Positions 60,356 to 64,000 of a stretch of DNA of 64,000 nucleotides are shown here, piece by piece. Each line of letters starts with the position of its first letter. The first letter of the stretch is position 1. The notes under the pieces were generated by a model. It made no database searches. It worked only from the letters and a program-made list of their open reading frames with translations, and was not told where the DNA came from. The stretch is from Streptomyces sp. NBC_01485 (GTDB taxonomy: Bacteria; Actinomycetota; Actinomycetes; Streptomycetales; Streptomycetaceae). The position numbers and the translations under genes are program-made. The stretch spans positions 3,348,001-3,412,000 of the forward strand of contig NZ_CP109435.1 in the NCBI RefSeq assembly GCF_036227125.1, given 5' to 3'.

Positions 60356-62248
60356 TCACAGATGGTGGCGTCGGGTGGAGACGTGCCGTTCGTACAGCTC
60401 GCGTGCCCTGACCGCGGACGGTCGGGTCGCGGTCTCGGCCACAGGTACATCCCACCAGGCCTGCGCGGGCGGCGGCCCCGACACAGTGTCGGCTGTTTCG
60501 GTCTCCACGTAGACACAAGTGGGAGTGTCGGCGCGGCGCGCCTCGGCCAGGGCCTCGCGCAGTTCGCAGACGGTCTTCGCGCGCAGCACCCGCATGCCCA
60601 GGCTGGCCACGTTGGCGGCCAGGTCGACGGGCAGCGGGGCCCCGGTGAAGGTGCCGTCCGCCGAGGTGAAGCGGTACGCGGTGCCGAACCGCTCGCCGCC
60701 CACCCTCTCCGACAGACCGCCGATCGAGGCGTAGCCGTGGTTCTGCACGAGCAGGATCTTGATCGCGATCCCCTCCTGCACGGCCGTCACGATCTCCGTC
60801 GGCATCATCAGGTACGTGCCGTCGCCGACCAGCGCCCAGACGTTGCGTTCGGGGGCGGCCAGCTTCACGCCGATCGCGGCCGGGATCTCGTACCCCATGC
60901 AGGAGTAGCCGTACTCCAGGTGGTACTGGTCCCGGGAGCGCGCCCGCCAGAGTCTGTGCAGGTCGCCGGGGAGCGAACCGGCCGCGTTGATGATCACGTC
61001 CGACTCGTCGGCCAGGGCGTCGAGCGCGCCGAGCACCTGGGACTGGGTGGGGCGGACGTCGGGTTCGTCCGCCTCGTAGCAGGCGTCGACGCGCTGCTCC
61101 CAGCGCTCCTTGTCCTCGGAGTACTCGGTGACGTACGCGTCCGCGACCCGGTGGCCGTGCAGGCCCAGGGCCTGGGTCAGCTCCGTCAGGGCGCTGCGGG
61201 CGTCCGCGACGAGCGGGAGGCCGGCGAGCTTGTGGCCGTCGTAGGGGGCGATGTTGAGGTTGAGGAAGCGGACGCCGTCGCCGGTGAAGAGGGTGTGGGA
61301 GGCGGTGGTGAAGTCGGTGTACCGCGTGCCGACGCCGATGACCAGGTCGGCCGTGCGGGCGAGTTCGTCGGCGGTGGCGGTGCCGGTGTGGCCGACGCCG
61401 CCGACGTCCTGGGGGTGGTCGTAGCGCAGCGAGCCCTTGCCTGCCTGGGTGGAGCCGACCGGGATGCCGGTGGCCTCGGCGAACTCGGCGAGGGCCTCCT
61501 CGGCGCGGCTGTGGTGGACTCCGCCGCCGGCGATGAGGAGGGGGCGCCTGGCGGCGCGGACGGCGGTGACCGCCTCGGCGAGTTCGGTGGGGTCGGCTCC
61601 GGGGCGTCGTACGACCCAGGTGCGCTCGGCGAAGAACTCGTCGGGCCAGTCGTGGGCCTCGGCCTGGACGTCCTGGGGCATCGCGAGGGTGACCGCGCCC
61701 GTGTCGACGGGGTCGGTGAGGACGCGCATGGCCTGGAGGGCGGCCGGGATGAGGGCCTCGGGGCGGGTGACGCGGTCGAAGTACTTCGACACCGGGCGCA
61801 GGGTGTCGTTGACCGAGACGTCGCCCGCGTACGGCACTTCGAGCTGCTGGAGGACCGGGTCGGCGACGCGGGTCGCGAAGACGTCACCCGGGAGGAGGAG
61901 GACCGGGAGGTGGTTGACGGTGGCGAGGGCGGCGCCGGTGACCAGGTTGGTCGCGCCGGGGCCGATGGAGGTCGTCACCGCGTGGGTGGAGAGGCGGCCC
62001 GACTGGCGGGCGTACCCGACGGCCGCGTGCACCATCGACTGCTCGTTGCGGCCCTGGTGGAACGGCATCACGTCGCGGGCCTCGATGAGCGCCTGGCCGA
62101 GGCCGGCCACATTGCCGTGGCCGAAGATGCCCCAGGTCGCGCCGATCAGCCGCTGCCGGACACCGTCGCGCTCGGTGTACTGGGCGGCGAGGAACCGCAC
62201 GAGCGCCTGGGCCACCGTGAGCCGCGTCGTCGAGGTCCGCACCGTCAT
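60356..62248 (-). CDS. iolD: 3D-(3,5/4)-trihydroxycyclohexane-1,2-dione acylhydrolase IolD
   Basis: A 630-residue thiamine-diphosphate enzyme: GATWGIFGHGNVAGLGQAL and FHQGRNEQSMVHAAVGYARQ in the N-terminal domain, GYSCMGYEIPAAIGVKLA and GDGTYLMMPTEIVTAVQEG in the cofactor domain. It opens the ring of the inositol-derived dione to 5-deoxy-glucuronate. ATGA overlap with iolB confirms the start at 62248. Confidence 0.94.
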   Translation of the reverse strand: MTVRTSTTRLTVAQALVRFLAAQYTERDGVRQRLIGATWGIFGHGNVAGLGQALIEARDVMPFHQGRNEQSMVHAAVGYARQSGRLSTHAVTTSIGPGATNLVTGAALATVNHLPVLLLPGDVFATRVADPVLQQLEVPYAGDVSVNDTLRPVSKYFDRVTRPEALIPAALQAMRVLTDPVDTGAVTLAMPQDVQAEAHDWPDEFFAERTWVVRRPGADPTELAEAVTAVRAARRPLLIAGGGVHHSRAEEALAEFAEATGIPVGSTQAGKGSLRYDHPQDVGGVGHTGTATADELARTADLVIGVGTRYTDFTTASHTLFTGDGVRFLNLNIAPYDGHKLAGLPLVADARSALTELTQALGLHGHRVADAYVTEYSEDKERWEQRVDACYEADEPDVRPTQSQVLGALDALADESDVIINAAGSLPGDLHRLWRARSRDQYHLEYGYSCMGYEIPAAIGVKLAAPERNVWALVGDGTYLMMPTEIVTAVQEGIAIKILLVQNHGYASIGGLSERVGGERFGTAYRFTSADGTFTGAPLPVDLAANVASLGMRVLRAKTVCELREALAEARRADTPTCVYVETETADTVSGPPPAQAWWDVPVAETATRPSAVRARELYERHVSTRRHHL

Positions 62249-63063
62249 CGGTAACCCTCCGAGTGGTCCGGGTGGAAGCAGATCCGCCACTCCCGCTTCT
62301 CGCCCGGCCCGGCCATGACGTTCAGGTAGTACATCGCGTGCCCGGGCTGGGCGATCGACGGACCGTGCCAGCCGTCCGGGACGAGGACGGCGTCGCCGGA
62401 GCGGACCTCGGCGAGGACCTCGGAGCCGCCCTCGCGCGACGGGGACACCCGCTGGTAGCCGAAACCGTTCGGGCCGTCGATCTCGAAGTAGTAGATCTCC
62501 TCGAGCTCGGCCTCCTCGCCCGGCCGGTTCTCGTCGTGCTTGTGCGGCGGGTACGAGGACCAGTTGCCGCCGGGGGTGATCACCTCGACGGCGATCAGCT
62601 TGTCGCACTCGAAGGCGGAGGCGGAGGCGAAGTTGCGCACCAGGCGGGTGCAGGCGCCGCTGCCGCGCTCTTCGACGGGGACCTCCGGCGCGGGGCCGTA
62701 GCGGGCGGGGAGTTGTCGCTCGCACTTCGCTCCTGCCAGGGCGAAGCGGCCTCCCGCGCCGGAGGCGATCGTGGCCCGGGCGTCCCGGGGAACGTACGCG
62801 AAGTCGGAGACCGACGCGAACACCGTTTCCCTGCCCAGGAGTTGGAACTCTTCTCCATCTGTTTGTACGATACAGCCACCTTCGAGCGGAAGGACGATCC
62901 ACTCACTGTCACCGGTGGCGAAGGTGTGGGTGCCGCCCGGCGCCAGCTCGACGATCCGCAGACTGCTGTGGGTCCAGCCGGCCCGCTCCGGATCGATGTC
63001 CAGGACGTGGTCCCCGTCGGCGGTGGCGCCGCGCGGGATGTACAGGTCCTTCGTGTTCGTCAT
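62245..63063 (-). CDS. iolB: 5-deoxy-glucuronate isomerase IolB
   Basis: A 272-residue double cupin: LRIVELAPGGTHTFATGDSE in the first half and the metal-binding YPPHKHDENRPGEEAELEEI in the second, with WHGPSIAQPGHAMYYLNVM near the end. It isomerises 5-deoxy-D-glucuronate to 5-dehydro-2-deoxygluconate. It lies ten bases after the aldolase gene. Confidence 0.95.
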   Translation of the reverse strand: MTNTKDLYIPRGATADGDHVLDIDPERAGWTHSSLRIVELAPGGTHTFATGDSEWIVLPLEGGCIVQTDGEEFQLLGRETVFASVSDFAYVPRDARATIASGAGGRFALAGAKCERQLPARYGPAPEVPVEERGSGACTRLVRNFASASAFECDKLIAVEVITPGGNWSSYPPHKHDENRPGEEAELEEIYYFEIDGPNGFGYQRVSPSREGGSEVLAEVRSGDAVLVPDGWHGPSIAQPGHAMYYLNVMAGPGEKREWRICFHPDHSEGYR

Positions 63064-63073
63064 ACGGCGGCCC

Positions 63074-63958
63074 TCACAGCAGTCCTACGGCGGTGTCCAC
63101 GGCGGCGACGACGTCCCCGCCGGCCGGGTACAGCAGCGAGCGGCCGACCACCAGGCCCCGCACGGTGGGCAGGCGCAGCGCGCTGCGCCACTTCTCGTAC
63201 GCGCCGTCCTGATCGTCGCCGACCTCGCCGCCCAGCAGGACGGCGGGGAGCGTGGACGCCTCCATGACCTCGGCCATGTCGTCGGGGTTCTCGGTGACGG
63301 GGAGCTTCAGCCAGGTGTAGGCCGAGGTGCCGCCCAGGCCCGAGGAGATGGCGATCGACTTGATGACGGCCTCGGCGGAGAGGTCGTTCACCACCTTGCC
63401 CTCGGGGGTGCGCCGGCTGATGAACGGCTCGACGAAGAGGGGCAGCTTGCGGGCGGCCATGTCGTCGACGGCGCGGGCGGTGCTCTCCAGGGTGGTGAGG
63501 GAGCCCGGGTCGTCGTAGTCGAGGCGCAGGAGCAGCTTGCCCGCGTCGAAGTTCAGGCGCTGGATGTCCTCGGGGCGGTGACCGGTGAAGCGGTCGTCGA
63601 GCTCGAAGACGGAGCCCTGGAGGCCGCCCCGGTTCAGCGAGCCCATGACGACCTTGCCGTCGAGCGCGCCGAGGAGGAGCAGGTCGTCCAGGATGTCGGC
63701 GGTCGCGAGGACACCGTCCACACCGGGGCGGGACAGTGCCAGCACCAGGCGTTCCAGCAGGTCGGCGCGGTTGGCCATGGCCAGCCCGTTACCGCCGACG
63801 CCGAGCGCGCCACGCGCCGTGTGGTCGGCGGCGACGATCATCAGACGGCCGGAGTCCTGGATGAGCGGCCTGCGGAGGCGGCGGGCGGCCGCCTCGGCGA
63901 TCGCCTCGGGGTGCTGCGCGCGCAGCCGGACGAGTTCGGAGACGTCGACGTTCGTCAC
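63074..63958 (-). CDS. Inositol-operon class I aldolase-like protein (Cgl0158/IolJ-like)
   Basis: A 294-residue TIM-barrel protein: MIVAADHTARGALGVGGNGL near the start, DGVLATADILDDLLLLGALD, LRLDYDDPGSL, LPLFVEPFISRR and GLVVGRSLLYPAGGDVVAAV. It matches the Cgl0158-type/DeoC-like proteins found between iolC and iolB in actinobacteria. It probably splits 5-dehydro-2-deoxygluconate 6-phosphate or a related intermediate. GTG start overlaps the iolC stop (GTGA). Confidence 0.85.
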   Translation of the reverse strand: MTNVDVSELVRLRAQHPEAIAEAAARRLRRPLIQDSGRLMIVAADHTARGALGVGGNGLAMANRADLLERLVLALSRPGVDGVLATADILDDLLLLGALDGKVVMGSLNRGGLQGSVFELDDRFTGHRPEDIQRLNFDAGKLLLRLDYDDPGSLTTLESTARAVDDMAARKLPLFVEPFISRRTPEGKVVNDLSAEAVIKSIAISSGLGGTSAYTWLKLPVTENPDDMAEVMEASTLPAVLLGGEVGDDQDGAYEKWRSALRLPTVRGLVVGRSLLYPAGGDVVAAVDTAVGLL

Positions 63959-64000
63959 AGTACGGCTCCTGCCTCGATCGCGGCTTCCACTTCGTCCGGC
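63955..64000 (-). CDS. iolC: End of 5-dehydro-2-deoxygluconokinase gene (iolC), truncated by the window
   Basis: Only 14 codons and the stop are visible, encoding PDEVEAAIEAGAVL. The position upstream of the aldolase in an inositol operon and the sugar-kinase-like ending suggest IolC. The call rests mainly on context. Confidence 0.55.
   Translation of the reverse strand, partial: PDEVEAAIEAGAVL

Overview
The window is very GC-rich, its genes are packed with GTGA/ATGA start-stop overlaps, and it carries chaplins, rodlins, a melC tyrosinase operon and actinomycete-type gas vesicle genes. Together these point to a Streptomyces chromosome, probably an arm-proximal or accessory-rich part. No rRNA, tRNA, CRISPR array, transposase or phage gene was seen.

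Layout. 1-3604: the end of a YaaC-like gene, a PAS/PP2C (SpoIIE-type) phosphatase and a membrane DUF2231-Rieske protein. 3695-9540 (minus): a ten-gene gas vesicle operon read as Y-Z-A-F-G-O-J-L-S-K, several of whose proteins have acidic or repetitive tails. 10036-10881 (minus): a pyridoxamine-phosphate-oxidase-fold protein.

11494-29598: a nonribosomal peptide biosynthetic cluster that I cannot match to a known product, and the main point of interest. A plus-strand operon encodes a heme-oxygenase-like di-iron oxidase (HDO), a PF10014 Fe/2-oxoglutarate dioxygenase, a DapF-like epimerase with both catalytic cysteines changed to serine, an aminotransferase, a C-A-T NRPS, a serine-hydroxymethyltransferase (SHMT) paralogue, an NRPS with half a condensation domain (C*-A-T), a thioesterase and an MFS exporter. 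Beyond a strong bidirectional hairpin lie an Sfp-type phosphopantetheinyl transferase and an S-adenosylmethionine-decarboxylase homologue lacking the usual catalytic Cys (minus). Divergent from these are a branched-polyamine-synthase/GNAT fusion, an FkbH-like HAD protein and a small carrier protein. The cluster seems to combine amino-acid oxidation, epimerisation, aldol-type chemistry, possible aminopropyl transfer and carrier-bound three-carbon chemistry.

29738-55137: a developmental surface region. It holds a chaplin, melC2/melC1, three small secreted proteins, VKOR with a DUF5949-type gene, another chaplin, an exopolysaccharide operon (DUF3344 protein, two GT4 glycosyltransferases, sugar-phosphate transferase, O-antigen-ligase-like polymerase, MurJ-like flippase, polysaccharide deacetylase, Wzz-like protein, FemAB/CelD-type GNAT), a GH26-like secreted glycosidase, an ATP-grasp protein and a flavoprotein. 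It ends with a wall-anchored long chaplin, a ChpD-like chaplin, two divergent rodlins, an LCP protein and a third rodlin. Five chaplin/rodlin genes have upstream matches to a common pattern, (C/A)(G/A)YAAC or CGTGAC, then 16-17 nt, then CGTTGA-like, resembling sigma-BldN promoters. By memory of S. coelicolor, the order mel-chp-polysaccharide-chpD-rdlA/B is conserved synteny.

55205-64000 (minus): an ABC transporter whose ATPase is fused to an extracytoplasmic alpha/beta hydrolase, then a myo-inositol catabolic operon (iolC end, aldolase, iolB, iolD, mmsA/iolA). All family calls come from reading the sequence, with no database search.
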